Assembly: GCA_021613535.1 (NCBI GenBank)
Contig: CP075494.1
Coordinates: forward strand, 10,292,001 to 10,356,000
Direction of reading: 5' to 3'
DNA: 64,000 nucleotides
From: Adineta vaga
Taxonomy: Eukaryota; Rotifera
Below the pieces are notes generated by a model. The model had not been told where the DNA came from. It searched no databases and worked only from the letters and a program-made list of their open reading frames with translations. The position numbers and the translations under genes were made by a program. Position 1 is the first letter of the stretch; each line of letters begins with the position of its first letter. Shown one piece after another: positions 26,235 through 40,716 of this stretch.

Positions 26235-26938
26235 ATGTATTCATCTTATGCACCGTTTCTCAATTATGTTCTTCAAAGAAGTCGACCCGGTGATATTCAT
26301 AGTGTGATTAATGCTATTGATGAATATGGATGGACAAGAGAATTCTTAATGAATATTGGTGATCGGAAAGGTCAAATTCTTGATCAAGCGATTCGATCAC
26401 GAAGACCAAGAACAGTTCTTGAACTTGGTAAACTTTTTCTTCTTCTTGTCATTTCACTTAAATATTAAAGACAATTGATTTCTTGTCAGGTACCTATCTC
26501 GGCTATAGTTCATTAAGAATGATATCTCAATTACCTCGAAATTCGATGATAATTTCAATTGACAGAAATCCTGAAACAGCACGAATAGCTCGTGCTATTC
26601 ATAAACATGCTGGAGTTGAAAATCGAATTAAAATTATAGTTGATTCAACGAGAAATATCATTCCTCAATTGAGTAGAAGATACGGTATTCGTTCATTTGA
26701 TTTCATTTTTATTGATCACGATGGTTCTGATTATTTACGTGATTTTATGTCATTGGAACAATATGGTTTAATTCAATCTGGAACAATGATTACAGCTGAT
26801 AATGTGATCACTCCTGGTGCACCTGATTATTTGAGATATCTTCGAAATAATCGAAAGTATAGAACCAAAACATATGAATCAACAATTGAATATCGAAGTG
26901 ATATTATCGATGGAGTTGAAATAACAATACGACGTTAA
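26235..26938 (+). CDS. Catechol O-methyltransferase-like enzyme, copy 2
   Basis: Tandem paralogue of the gene at 25023, with the intron at the same place (26428-26489, 62 nt) and an identical exon-2 length; 213 residues. The first ATG is at 26235 (MYSSYAPFLNYVLQRS). AdoMet motif VLELGTYLGYSSLRMI; metal site FIDHDGSDYL and ADNVITPGAPDYL. Long blocks such as ARAIHKHAGVENRI are identical in both copies, which supports a fairly recent duplication or gene conversion. Lacks the N-terminal extension of copy 1. Confidence 0.9.
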
Positions 26939-27318
26939 TTAATTTTGACTTGAATTTGAAAAACTACTCAAAAAGAAAATCTTCATTATTTGTAATGAAA
27001 TAAAATAATTTGAGATTTATTTTGTAAAATTGATTTAAAAACAACAAGCTTTTTTCTTGTATCTTCAAAAGTCACCGTTGTCACACATGAATGCTCTTTT
27101 CGGTTTATAACACAAGCGTAGAATGTTTTAACTATGTATGTATGTATATCGATACGGGCATGTCACGCGACGACATTACTATCATTCAATACATAGTGTC
27201 ACATTAGTCCTTTTCCTCTCAACCTTGTTCAATAGTCGTTAAAAGGTAAGACAAACTTTGTCAAATAATTTTCTCTTCTCGATTTTCATTCACTTATTAT
27301 TTAATTTTATTAGGAATT
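26939..27318. promoter_or_regulatory. 5' region of PTB-domain gene, probable UTR intron
   Basis: 380 bp. A donor-like AAAAG/GTAAGAC at about 27241-27250 and an acceptor TTTATTAG ending at 27313, six bases before the ATG, suggest a 5'-UTR intron or a trans-splice acceptor. A TATG microsatellite-like stretch lies at about 27134-27148. Confidence 0.4.
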
Positions 27319-29490
27319 ATGTCACAAGAACCAGTAAACACATCATCAGATCTTTTACCAAATCTACCAGAAACAACGGTTATTGAACCAGTTGTTCAAT
27401 GTGGTATTTTATATCTCGGTACGGCAGTTCCTAGTCCTGGTCGTCGGGGTATTGATTCAATTCAAGAACCTTTTTCACATCGTTATCCAGTTGATGGCAC
27501 TAATACAGCTCGCGGTAATTGGATGTACTTGGAAAAATTTTCGAAACTATAATTTTCATCTTCTTTTCAGGTATTGACTCTGTTCTTTCGATATATGAAA
27601 ATGGAATTCAATTGACGTTCGCACGTCAACCTCATACAGTGATTTTCTTTCCCATTTCGTCATTAATCTATTGTGCAAGTCTTCGTTTTTCTGTCATTGA
27701 AGATGAGCAAACATCAGCGATTGATTGGCGGTTTATTACATTGGATTCAACATTAAATCAAATAACTAAACATCCACCTTTATTTTGTCTTGTTGTTCAA
27801 CGTACACAAATTCTTACAGGTGATGAATGTCATTGTTTTATCACTAAAAATGATGATGCTGCATTAGCACTTGTACGAGCAATATCTGAAGTCTATGCTC
27901 ATTTTTCACCATTATCGAAACCTCTGAAATCTCCTGTATTCTATCAGGTATTGCCTTTCTTTCGTAGTTCATTAATTTCAAAATTGTCGTTGAACTTGTT
28001 CTTTTCAATAGTTAGATCGTTATGGAAGAAAACTTAGTGAAACAACTGGAGTTATTTATCTTTCACCGGCTAGTGAAGATGAAGTTCAATTAAATCAAAT
28101 GACGGATCGATATAGTGCAATACCAGTCATCAATCGAAATAGTCTATTAGATCCATCATTAGATGGTTTCTTCTATCGTACAGATGGTAATCTTATTGAA
28201 CAATGGCAATTGTGGGATGATGATGATGTGACAGGAACTCGACCACGTCCTCCACCATCTCCATTTGGTCAAAATCAAGCTCTCTATCATGATGATTTAA
28301 CACAAGAAATTCATAATTATTTACGTCATATGGATGATGAAGATTATTCAAGTTCATGTAGTTGTTCAAGCTCATCGAGTTCATCCAATGAATCCAATCG
28401 TCGTCGTCGTCATCGTCGTCGATTAAAATCCAAATACGATCATGTAGATCAAATAAATCCCGAATTATCTCGATCTCAAACAAGTTCATTCGATCCTACA
28501 TTACAAAATACCATTGAATTTAAATCTATTCCTCAACAAGCACCGATCATAATCGAGAAAGTTGTACCAACTTCGATTCTAACTAGTTCACAAAAACATC
28601 CAATTCATATCCTACCCCAACCAATTCTTCATGCTCCTCCTCTTCAGGAATGTACTACGAACTTCGTTCCATATTCTGAAACTTATCAAATTAATGAACG
28701 TGGTGAAAAAATTACAACCGAAGGAAATCGTATCTTATATATGGATGTTATTCAACCGAATGCAACAAATAAAAAAATTGAATCTATACCTTATATAACT
28801 CAACCAGTTCACCGAACTCGCTCACATCGACGACGATCGAAACCTGTTCCAGTTATTGATCTTCAATCAATTGAAAAAATATTTCATGAGAAGAAATCGA
28901 AACAGCGACGACATAGTGTCAAATATGATCGAGAAGATTCCGATGAACATCAATTAACAACATCGGATATGTTAGATATTGTTGAAGGTTATTTCGAAGA
29001 TTATAAAGGAAGAAAACTGAAATTAAATGGACATGATGCACAAGCTATGATGAATCATTTAGGATCATCACATAAGAAAATCGATCGACGAGAATCACAA
29101 AGTTCGAGTTCGAAAAGTCATCGTCGTCGTCGAGAACAATATTCAACGATAAATGCTGGTCCATCAGTAAATTATGTAGAACGTTCAAAAATGAGAATAT
29201 CTTCTCAACAGATTTTACCTGAACAACAATCATTAAATCATGAGCAAGTCGATGAATATATTTCCAGTATCTATGGTTCATCAGAACAACCAGCTCCATC
29301 AATACAATCAACAACAAGTCAACAACAACAACAACAACAACAACAACAGCAGCAGCAACAACAAACAAATCCAAATATTTCAGATAAAGTACAAGATGAG
29401 ATAGATTTTATTTCACCATTTCGATATATGCAAAGTAGTATTAATCCTTTATTATTACGTGAATATCGTCATGCATTTGGTGGAGCTTAA
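27319..29490 (+). CDS. PTB/PID-domain adaptor-like protein with polyQ tract
   Basis: Three exons give a protein of roughly 690 residues. The N-terminal 200 residues look like a phosphotyrosine-binding/PID fold: VVQCGILYLGTAVPSPGRRG, then GIDSVLSIYENGIQLTFARQ, IYCASLRFSVIEDEQTSAID and CHCFITKNDDAALALVRAIS; FAM43-like spacing is possible but not established. The rest is low in predicted structure: a Ser run, an Arg-rich patch (RRRRHRRRLKSKYDH), Pro-rich stretches and about 15 glutamines (29320-29364). It ends PFRYMQSSINPLLLREYRHA FGGA-stop. The second and third exons join at PVFYQ/LDRYGRKL. Likely a cytoplasmic scaffold; ligand unknown. Its 3' end is 93 bp from the next gene's end. Confidence 0.75.
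29320..29364 (+). repeat. CAA/CAG repeat encoding polyglutamine
   Basis: Fifteen consecutive Gln codons, mostly CAA with a few CAG, inside the PTB-domain gene. Likely length-polymorphic. Confidence 0.9.
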
Positions 29491-29583
29491 GCGATAAAAA
29501 CAACAATAATAACGACAATTTCCTAGAAAATATCATCTTTCTTTTTTTTTCTTCTAAAAGTCAAATAAATAAAATTCTTGCGT

Positions 29584-30495
29584 TTAAAGTAATTCTAATT
29601 GTTCAGATGGAGTTAAATAATACGAACTTTGTCGTGAACATTCATTTATTGGAATAATATAAATATCTTGATTTGTTAATGCTGAATTCTTTTGTGACAT
29701 AGTTATCGTTGGAACAGATCGATTCCATCTTGAATGATCATTTTCGTGTGTAGATATTCGATGACGAAATGCTCGATTTCGTGCCCATTGTCTCATTTGT
29801 GATGGATCAGGTTGATCAATATAACGACGAAATAAACGTTGTTTCTTTGAGAAAACAGACGAAAGAATACTTGAACGACGTGAATGTTTCTTTTTATCCT
29901 CATTAATTATTTGTTCCTGATTAGTTCTTTCAATTTGTTTACTTTTGACTATTTGTACGATAAGTGCAAGCAAAAGAAAAGCTATTATGCCAGTTATTAA
30001 TGCAATAAATAATTGCGTTGAACTTTGTTTAAATGAACGACGAAGTAATTCGCCAATACGAATTGATATACAAGCATTTCGAGGTGAATAAATATATGAC
30101 GTCATATTCGATTGAAAATCCACACATATTTCATAATGACCGGAATTTAGATTAAATATACGTAAACTATTATTTCGATCGATTAAATCAGTAAAATTGG
30201 TTAGAAGATGAAGATGATTTGTTGTTAGAGTTATTTCATCCACTGTTCGTAATATAAAACGATAGAAATGAAAAAGTTTAAAAAGACTTCTATCAATTTT
30301 AAACCAAATAAGAATCGAACGATCACGATTATTATTTATATGACATACAAGTAAATGGTCATTTGTTCGACTTTCCAAATGATTTTGAACACAAATTTCT
30401 TCATTATCTTTTGTACGTTGAGTATGAATAATTAAACCTGTTGTTGAAAATAACAAATAATTACCAATTAAGATATAAATAAAATAATCAAGCAT
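29584..30495 (-). CDS. Type I single-pass membrane protein, unrecognised
   Basis: Intronless, 303 residues. A signal peptide (MLDYFIYILIGNYLLFSTTG) is followed by an ectodomain of about 130 residues with NLNSGHYEICVDFQSNMTSY, which resembles the end of a fibronectin-III-like repeat (YEICV), and several N-glycosylation sites. The transmembrane segment is LFIALITGIIAFLLLALIVQ. The 120-residue tail is basic (KKHSRRSSILSSVFSKKQRL) and ends with Tyr and Ser sites (SSYYLTPSEQLELL). YEICV plus a single pass recalls leucine-rich/FN3 receptor families, but no LRR is present. Convergent with the PTB-domain gene, 93 bp apart. Confidence 0.7.
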   Translation of the reverse strand: MLDYFIYILIGNYLLFSTTGLIIHTQRTKDNEEICVQNHLESRTNDHLLVCHINNNRDRSILIWFKIDRSLFKLFHFYRFILRTVDEITLTTNHLHLLTNFTDLIDRNNSLRIFNLNSGHYEICVDFQSNMTSYIYSPRNACISIRIGELLRRSFKQSSTQLFIALITGIIAFLLLALIVQIVKSKQIERTNQEQIINEDKKKHSRRSSILSSVFSKKQRLFRRYIDQPDPSQMRQWARNRAFRHRISTHENDHSRWNRSVPTITMSQKNSALTNQDIYIIPINECSRQSSYYLTPSEQLELL

Positions 30496-31874
30496 GAAAA
30501 GTTTTTTTTTGTTCTCTTTAGAATATGAATGATATTTAATTCAGCTGTATTAACATAAGAAATAAGAATCAAACAAAGGAATAAAGCGAACGAAAGATTT
30601 ATGTTATGTCATATGAAATCTAGACTTTTTATCCTTGTAATGCATATGTCACGAAATAACAAAGAACAGCATGATTGAATCACGTATAAACATAGATTAC
30701 GTACAAACAAGAGTTATTTAAATCTCAAAATACGTGAAAAGAACACGTCTTAATATCTTCTTCTTCTTCTTCTTCTTAGATTTCATATATCAAAACAGTA
30801 ATCAACAGCATTATCAAATTGTTTTCCTTATTTATAATCAATCGTAATATTAGATGTCAATTCAATTTTTATTAATTTCTAATTAGAGTTTAGTTTAGTT
30901 GATAATTTAATTATGGAAATGACGTATGATAAGATAAATATAGATCATGGTTACAAATGAACGGAAGAACGTGATCTTTGTTTGAAAAATTATCGTCGCA
31001 TTATTCGTGCGTGTCATATATAAATCGAAAAGACAACGAAGATTGATAACAAATATAATGATGCTATTTCTTTGACATTTTGTTTACGACGAGATTAAAT
31101 TCACAAGATATACTATATTAAAACTGATAGTCACACAACATGCGTATTAGATCGTTCAATCTGATTGATCTTTTCATCAATCGAATATAATGACTGTATT
31201 TTTATTGAAATATCTGTGAGTAAAGCTATCAATTGTTTAATATGATAAAACTCATCATATTTAATTACTTCTTCGGAGAATTAAATATTTATACTTTTTA
31301 ACACCATCAGTACGAAAGAAAAGATAGCTTCAATATTTTCAGTTTTTCAATACAAATTGTTATATTAAGGACATTTTCAATTTGCTCAAGTTAACTCTCA
31401 ATCATAAGAATAGAAAATTTTCTTTACGAACAATGAAAACTCAAGGAGAAGCGTACGAACAAGAGAGAGAAAAAATCTAGTTTCCCTTCTCTTCCTTCGA
31501 CCAATCCATCTCAGTTTAACAATACATAAAAATGATGAATAGTTAAAAGCTAACATCCTCATAATAACTTTTACTTATTGCCTTCTTTTATTCTCTTTTT
31601 TTTATTAGGGTCGGATGTTTTTATTTTGTTCTGTTCATACAAAAAAAGATTATCTATGTAATGCTTTTTCTTTTCTTTTCTTTTCTCATCTGCCACATAC
31701 ACGAAGTCATTCAACAAAATGATAAGAAGAAAAATTTTCTAGATTGATTTTTCTCGCATCTCCATTTGCATGCATATATATATAAGTATCATAGAGATCG
31801 GTGAACTAATAGTTGCGTCGTTTACTTAACCATCGTTTGTTCTTTTTTAGAATATTCACAAAAGAATATATCCA
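30496..31874. other. Divergent intergenic region with (TTC)n
   Basis: 1.38 kb between two outward-facing genes, so both promoters lie here. Contains a (TTC)n tract at 30757-30777. A TATATATATAAG stretch at about 31774-31785, some 90 bp before the next ATG, could be a TATA element. No gene recognised. Confidence 0.4.
30757..30777. repeat. (TTC)n tract
   Basis: Seven trinucleotide units in non-coding DNA. Confidence 0.85.
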
Positions 31875-32775
31875 ATGTCGGCAATCTTTGTATCGAATAA
31901 AATGTCGATAACTATGATTCAAATTAGTTTTCTCCTTTTGGCTATGTTAGGTATGTTTAAAATTTCTATACAGTTTGTTGTTCAAATATTCAATGTGAAG
32001 AATGATTATGAACATAGTTCTTATAGTTCCGAACAATAACAAAATCATTCTCTTGAGAAAAATATCATTATTATTGACATAAACGATTGAATGAATGGAC
32101 CAAAAAATAAAAATTTTATACCGATCATAATAAACAAAACATAGGCATTGAATTGATTACTAAATAAAACGAAACTTACAATGAATATAGTTTTTTGTGC
32201 TTTCTATGCTATTATTTAATTATTTGACGAGAAATAAATATTCTAGGGACATCGATTAGATCAATTTTATGTTCTATTAGAATAAGTCAGTAAGCTGAGA
32301 GAAAATATAATGAAATTAATGTGTTCTTGACATGTTATTTATGGACTTTGTCTTAGTTCTATATGTTTTCATATCAGATGTAAGAATCTTCAATAGATTG
32401 TGGTCTATTTGATGATATCTAATCATTCTTCTTCTGTATATTTCAGTTACTAGTAGCTTGGCAGCACCATCAACTGAAGAACTTCAAGAAATTTACTTCG
32501 AAACGTGTGAAATTAGCTGTGGCGTCGTCAGCAATAGCGATGAAGCATATGAATGTCGTCAAAAATTTTGTCCGACCTATGTTAATTATTTAGTAACGGG
32601 TGTTACTGATCCAGATGTAAAACCTAGTCTCGCTTCAAGTCATCCTAAAGAAGTTGGCGATTTTTGTGCAACATGGCTTATTCATTTAATCGAACAATTT
32701 GGTTGGAATTATCGTTTTCGATTAAACATGAAAGAATGTACATGTGCTGCTGGCAAAGATTGTCTTGTCAAATAA
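31875..32775 (+). CDS. Secreted eight-cysteine protein, unrecognised
   Basis: Exon 1 (31875 to about 31950) encodes MSAIFVSNKMSITMIQISFL LLAML; a long intron of about 495 nt follows, then an exon beginning VTSSLAAPSTEELQEIYFET. The joined N terminus is a good signal peptide. The mature part has eight cysteines (ETC, ISCG, YECR, FCP, DFCA, ECTC, DCLVK), enough for four disulfides, with length about 105. Residues WLIHLIEQFGWNYRFRLN form a probable helix. No family recognised; a small secreted effector, hormone or inhibitor are all possible. Confidence 0.7.
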
Positions 32776-32992
32776 AATGAAGCAGAAGAACAAGAAGCAA
32801 TATTCTATATCGGAAAACTTGCGTCTTCGTATAATTTATCTTAATCTATATTTTTGTCTTCTCGAAATCGATTTCATGATGTTTATTTAAATAAATAAAT
32901 AAAAGAGATATATTCTAGTCATATCGCGACATCTGGAAAAAAATGAATTTTTGTTTTGTTTTTGTGCCTCTAAAGTACCAATTAACGATTGA

Positions 32993-34920
<1,928 letters not shown>

Positions 34921-34942
34921 ATTTGTTAGACAATGTTTTTTT

Positions 34943-36015
34943 TTATAGAAAAGAATTTTGTGAAACAATTGAGACAAAATATTTAGAAAGAAGGATCGCT
35001 ATTGTTGATGAAAGAAAAGACATTAATGATGAAAATAATCGCGAAGCTAAAAATAAAAGATATTTGCATATAGACATAATGATCAAATCGATTTACCATT
35101 CAATGCTTGAGTATGACAAAGAATTGTGAATATAAAACATATCAATAAACCATAATAATCACGATGATCTGGACTCCAGATTAGTAATGGTAAGACAAAT
35201 AATTGACCAATACTGGAAAGAACAAGTGTACGAAACAGAAGAATGGATCTAAAGAAATAACAACTCATATTGTCTTCATATGGACGAACAATTGAAAGAG
35301 TTTATCGCTAAAAAAAAGGAATCTGATGTCAATCAAAAGAGGTTCTCCTTCACAAACACACAAGATTCTTGACGTTACATATATATAATTATTACTTTTC
35401 TTTCGTCCATTTTTGTCTACATTGTAGAATTGCTATAATGAATATCAATCCAAATCGAATTATATATTCTAGAATGAAATGAAAGATTTAGACAATAAGA
35501 TTGGAATTGAATATCTTACCAAGAACTGATTCGAATAATTTGGAATAGAATCCATATTCCAAAGCATAGAAAATATGATGATCTTGATTAATAATCGATT
35601 GAAATTGATCGTTTTTAAGATGAAACCATTTGATATAAGCATTAACAAGAATTAATGCACATGATAATTTAATAATATGCTAAAATTTTGAAATAAATAC
35701 AAATAGAAATGAATCTTTCAAATGATTTCATACATTATATTTAATTTTATCAATATTGAATAGAACATGTCGATGTGCTCGTAGTTTAAGTAGAACAAAA
35801 TCAATAAAAACAAGAAGATCATCTAATTCAATGTAAGGATCAACTGGATTCTGACATTCTTTCTAGAATTTCAATGAAAAATGAATGAAAATATTCAATC
35901 GAATTGAATTCGTTTCTTTTACACAATGTATGATTTTGATAACACCTTCTTTATAATGATGAGAGAGTTCATCAGCTTCAGCACCACATGTAACACAACA
36001 ATAGTTGGAAATCAT
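34943..36015 (-). CDS. ARV1: ARV1 family ER lipid-homeostasis protein
   Basis: ARV1 is an ER membrane protein needed for sterol distribution and GPI-anchor synthesis. Exons assembled by eye: MISNYCCVTCGAEADELSHH begins an ARV1 zinc-ribbon-like motif CVTC...HCKEC, followed by QNPVDPYIELDDLLVFIDFV and RAHRHVLFN. Membrane helices follow, including YIIRFGLIFIIAILQC and SILLFRTLVLSSIGQLFVLP then LLIWSPDHRDYYGLLICFIF. The last exon, read through an intron at LCHTQALN, gives ASRLFSSLMSFLSSTIAILL and ends SQNSFL-stop. All parts line up in order with ARV1. Six exons with introns of 45-110 nt. The open frame across 35083-35268 alone would miss the true C terminus. Confidence 0.9.
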
Positions 36016-38319
36016 TTTGATTACTTCACAGATTTAGATTGTCAAAAACTGTCGATGAGATGACGGGTATGCAATGAAAAGCGTCATATATATACAAGGA
36101 GAAGAATATAACGAATAGATGATATTTTGGACAGATGACGCTAGATCTGTTCAAACTTGAGAAATTTTATCATTACATGAAATTATTGATTTCATCTACA
36201 TAGACATGCATAAGTAAAACTCCTACGGGATGTAAAATAAGAATCCTTGAAGTTTAAATTCATTCATGACAATGCATTCTCCTACGCAGGTCATAGTAAA
36301 CAATAAGAAAATGTAAAAAATCGAACGATTGTAGAATGATTCCATCAGAAGGACGAATAAACAGAGAACGAAAAGAAAAAAGACAGTTTTTCATTCTAAC
36401 AAACAAAGTAGGTGAACATATGTAGTAAATATTTCATTTCCGTTTATCAATATTTATTATACTTACTCACTCTTATCAGAAGACTTTCTTGTCCTCATCG
36501 TCTTTTTGAAAAGTTCGTAGATAAGAAATTTGTTTTATTGATTTTGATAAAGATGTTGCTATGCATTCTGTTGAGTGTTTTTGTTTCTGGAAGATACATA
36601 TTAACTATAGGAATAGTTATTGCTAAGGATTGAATTACCTATAGATATTAATTCGTTTGAAATCTTTGTCATGAAAGACAACATTCTAAATTTTCGGTGA
36701 TTTCCAACAGATCTAATTAATTTTCTAACAAATATTTACTATTGATGTGAAATATGAAAAAGATCATATTTAAATTTTCTAAATCGATCTTGTTTTACTC
36801 ATATCGATTACGTTTAGAAGTGGAAAAAACAAATGTTCTGCATGTTAACAACATTATCATATGGCCTTGCCTATCGAATATTCAAGAACATGTTTGAAAC
36901 ACAAATACTTCAATGACAAGTTGATGTTTTTGAGTTAAAGATATCAGATGAGTAATTTAAGACAAGTTGTCGCACGAATCATCTTTTTGCTTCTAGATGA
37001 TGATCTAAATTAAAACAGCTGTTCTTCTTAGTCAAAGTTGTTAGAGTGCCTTGAATCAATGACAAATAAAGTTATGTTGCACTTTCTTTCTTTTTTTTCT
37101 TTCTTTTTCTTCGAGCTTTTTCTTTTCCTTCGTCGTTGTCACATTTAAAGTAAAATAATGTTCAAAAGCGTTGTCTGTTAGTTTGTCGTTGAGTATGTTG
37201 GATGAGAAACAGAAAAGGTAGCCAATCACTCGACATTTGTCATGACAACGTAAAAATAAGCTTCAATCTTCGTCGTGAACAACATTAAAGAAAGTAAAAC
37301 AGAAAAAAAAGAAAGCGTAGAGAAGAAAGAAAAGAGGAAAAAAATATATGATTTTCAGTTGTCGCCATTTTATGACTCTTAACATGTTCTTTTTTCTCAT
37401 TTCTCTCTCTCTCTCTCTCTCTCTCTCGTTCTGTATTTTGTCGATTGTATTAGGTGAAAGAGAGTTGTATAACATGACGAAAAAACGAGAGAATAGTGGT
37501 AAGAAGAAACATTAGTACCTATCTAGGAAAGTTTATTTGTTATCTGATTCACGTTTGTATATGTTTTTATCTATGAGTAATATATTGAGTATTTCTCATT
37601 TTGAAATCTAAATATAGTCTTTGTAAATCTTCTGTCTTGTTTTTCTTCTTTGTTTTATCTTTAAATCTATGAAGATTAGATATGAGATCCTTTTGCTTTT
37701 TGGTGTAGTGATAGATTTAGAAGGAAAATAAAACAGATATAAATGTTAACATGAATGTATTAAATCTCTTGTTTTTTTTTCACATAAAGGATATTCTATC
37801 TGAGAAAGACAGAGTTTATTGAGCTGTTTGAAAAAGAAGGAAAGAGAAAAAAGAGTACACCGATGCCATAATGTTTTATATTCTTCATCATTCAATAAAA
37901 AAACAGAACGACGTAATAATAAAAAAAAGAGAAATTGTCGAACTTTTACCCTACAGTACGGACGCGAATTTAAAAGAAAATTCTTTCATCGTCCTTTTTT
38001 TCTCGAACAATATTACTTCACACTAATTCGCCTACGTACGTAATCCGTTGCTACATAAACAGTTTTCACAGTAACGATGTTTGAAGATTCGAAATTTTCA
38101 CAGTGCTGAAATAACCGTTCTTTTTTTCTCTTCTCCTTCTATTCAAACGATTTGTCATTGAAAATGACGTATGATCATATTGTGGTAGTATCAGTAGGTG
38201 GTGATGAAGCTACAAACATTGTAGATATTGAATGAATCATAGTAGTTCTATAAAAACTGTTGGAATACAATAATTACTTTAGCTTTTTTTCTTAGTATTT
38301 TGAAGATAGAATTATTTTT
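36016..38319. other. Long divergent intergenic region with (CT)n repeat
   Basis: 2.3 kb between ARV1 (-) and the desaturase (+). Contains a (CT)n run at 37402-37427, several poly-T/poly-A tracts, and scattered short open frames with low-complexity translation. A TTTCTTAG acceptor-like site at about 38288-38295, 25 bases before the desaturase ATG, may be a UTR splice or trans-splice acceptor. No gene recognised. Confidence 0.4.
37402..37427. repeat. (CT)n microsatellite
   Basis: Thirteen CT units in non-coding sequence. Confidence 0.9.
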
Positions 38320-39796
38320 ATGGGTGCTCGTCTTTCTCGATCTGATTTTCAGTGGGTCTACACTGATGAACCACATACTACACGGCGACGAGAAATGTTA
38401 CGTATGTATTCAAATTTATTTTCATTGATTAGTTCTGATTTTGTTCTTGTATTCTTTGTAGAAAAATATCCTCAAATTAAACAATTGATGGGTCATGATT
38501 GGCGTATTGCTGCTCAAGTTCTTCTTACTGTTATTATTCAACTAGTTATGGCAATAGTGGTTCAAGATCTCTCATGGAAATATGTTTGGTTTTTGACATA
38601 TGTCATTAGTGGCACACTAAATCATTCTCTTTCGATTAGTTTTCATGAAAGTATGTCTCTAACTTAAGATAATAACAAATACCAATTGTTTTGATTTAGT
38701 TGGTCATAACTTAGCCTTTGGTAATCATAGGCCTACAGCAAATCGTATACTTGGTTTTATTGCTAATTTACCGCTTTGTATTCCATCATCTGTAACATTC
38801 AAAAAGTATCATATTGATCATCATAAGTATGTTTTTATGATGTTTCTTCTATGTCTACGAAATAAAATACTCATTTAGATTTCAAGGTGATGATATGCTT
38901 GATCCAGATCTACCAACTTATTTTGAAGCATGGTTATTTCAATCACGTTTGGGAAAACTGCTCTATATTATTGTACAACCTATACTTTATGCCGTACGAC
39001 CATTATTACGTGTACCAAAACCTGTAACATTATTGGAAGTGATTAATCTTTTAATTGAAATTGCTTTTGATGCAGTTATCTTCTACTTTCTTGGTATGAA
39101 ATCATTTGTTTATTTATTATTTGGTACATTACTTGGTTTGGGTCTTCATCCAATCTCTGGCCATTTTATATCTGGTTCGTTCAAAGAAGAAAGCTCGAAT
39201 CCTATTTGTATTATTTTCTTTTTTGTATTTTAGAACATTATATATTTGTCGAAGGTTATGAAACTTATTCATATTATGGCCCATTGAATTATCTAACATT
39301 CAATGTGGGTTATCATAATGAACGTAAGATAATTTTTAATATTTTGATATATTAACTGTTCATAATTATATAGATCATGATTTTCCAAATATTCCCGGTT
39401 ATGCTTTACCTCAAGTAAGATTGCATTTCTTTTTCAAATCTGGAAATATATATTTTTGTATCTTTCTAGTTGAAAAAAATCGCTCCAGATTATTATGATA
39501 ATCTTCCTTGTCATTATTCATGGATGAAAGTACTTTATGATTTTATTCGTAATCCTAAATTAGGTCCACAATCACGTATTCGTCGAACGATTCGTTCGAG
39601 TGCATTGAAGAATAAGAATGCAATTGATTTAAAAAATAAATCGAAAGTAAACGAAATTCTTCATGAAGTAGACAACAATAACAATACACATCCTCATGTG
39701 TCCAGAGAAGAAAGAAAATTATTAAATATACAGAAACATGCCAGTCGATTGTCAACAACGATCAATGGAAATGAACATCATTCAAAACATGAATAA
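38320..39796 (+). CDS. Sphingolipid delta(4)-desaturase (DEGS type), copy 1
   Basis: It desaturates dihydroceramide to ceramide in the ER membrane. Starts [20 protein letters not shown], with Gly2 suitable for myristoylation as known in DEGS1. The three histidine boxes are HEIGHN, HIDHH and HNEHHD, the last two reached only after splicing. Membrane helices include [20 protein letters not shown] and [20 protein letters not shown]. Conserved [14 protein letters not shown] and [13 protein letters not shown] lie before the third box. About 65 extra C-terminal residues (from [20 protein letters not shown] to NEHHSKHE-stop) are charged, not membrane, and absent from copy 2. Seven or so exons. Faces copy 2 tail-to-tail. 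Confidence 0.95.
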
Positions 39797-40716
39797 CGAG
39801 TCCAAAACGTGTGTATTTCAATTTTTCTTTTTCTTGTCTGTTGTGTTTTCACTCGATGAATTTTTTACCCCATGACACTTGTCGATATTTTTTCCATTAG
39901 TAATGATGAAATTTCAGAGATGATGTTAAAAAAAACTTGAAAAGGACAATAACGAAGAACACCCCTCATCAATCCCTCGCACATGTGTAACCTTGTACTT
40001 TAGTACTATTTATAAAACTTTCTCGAAATCGAAATTATTTAACCGTTTGTTATTCTCGTCGAAGAAATTAATTTTTTTATATTAACATAAGAAAATATAA
40101 ATCATTCGGTTAATAACGTATATCAATATTTATAAGTATTACTAATAATTCTATATGTTGCCCCTTTCTTTTTCTTTTTTCAAAGTAATAATTCATTCTC
40201 TGAAATATCTGAAGAAAAACTTTCGACTATGTCTATCTCCTATTGAATAGAATGAGAGATGATCAAAGAAAACTAATTTTCTCACTATCATTTACATCCT
40301 TGATGTTTTTTGTGCCATTTTGTCGTCTCGTCAGTTTTTCCGTCCATATAGGCAGGTTTACTTTTTCGTTTTCTTGCTTCTCTGGAATTGCCTCTATTAT
40401 TGTATCAATAAACCATTGTGCGCTAATATTCTTTTTTTTTCTTTTCATTATAATTCATTTGTTCGACTCTATTTTGATCATTAGAGAAAAAAGTGACAGA
40501 AAAACGGTGGAAGACTTCGCACATAGAACAGAAAAAAACGACACGTACTGTTTCGTTAATAAGAAAGAAACTTTCATTAAGATGAACAAAACAAAATCTG
40601 ACGCCACAATAAAAATTAGAAATTCATCACCGTGACTCAATAAAAGAAAGAATTTTAAAGCTTGAATTACAAAAAAATTTATATTCTTCTGGATGATTAA
40701 TTTCATTGAACATGAA
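39797..40716. other. Intergenic between convergent desaturases
   Basis: 920 bp of AT-rich DNA holding both 3' flanks. Open frames here (about 40243-40635 plus, 40455-40748 minus) are overlapping and low complexity; I regard them as chance. No gene seen. Confidence 0.45.

Noticed and set aside
28193-29374. Minus-strand open frames with Asp or Val runs
   Set aside because: Antisense of Ser/Arg codon runs and of the polyQ repeat in the PTB-domain gene.
37263-38043. Open frames with Glu-Arg repeats near the (CT)n tract
   Set aside because: Products of the dinucleotide repeat and poly-A tracts, without coding character.
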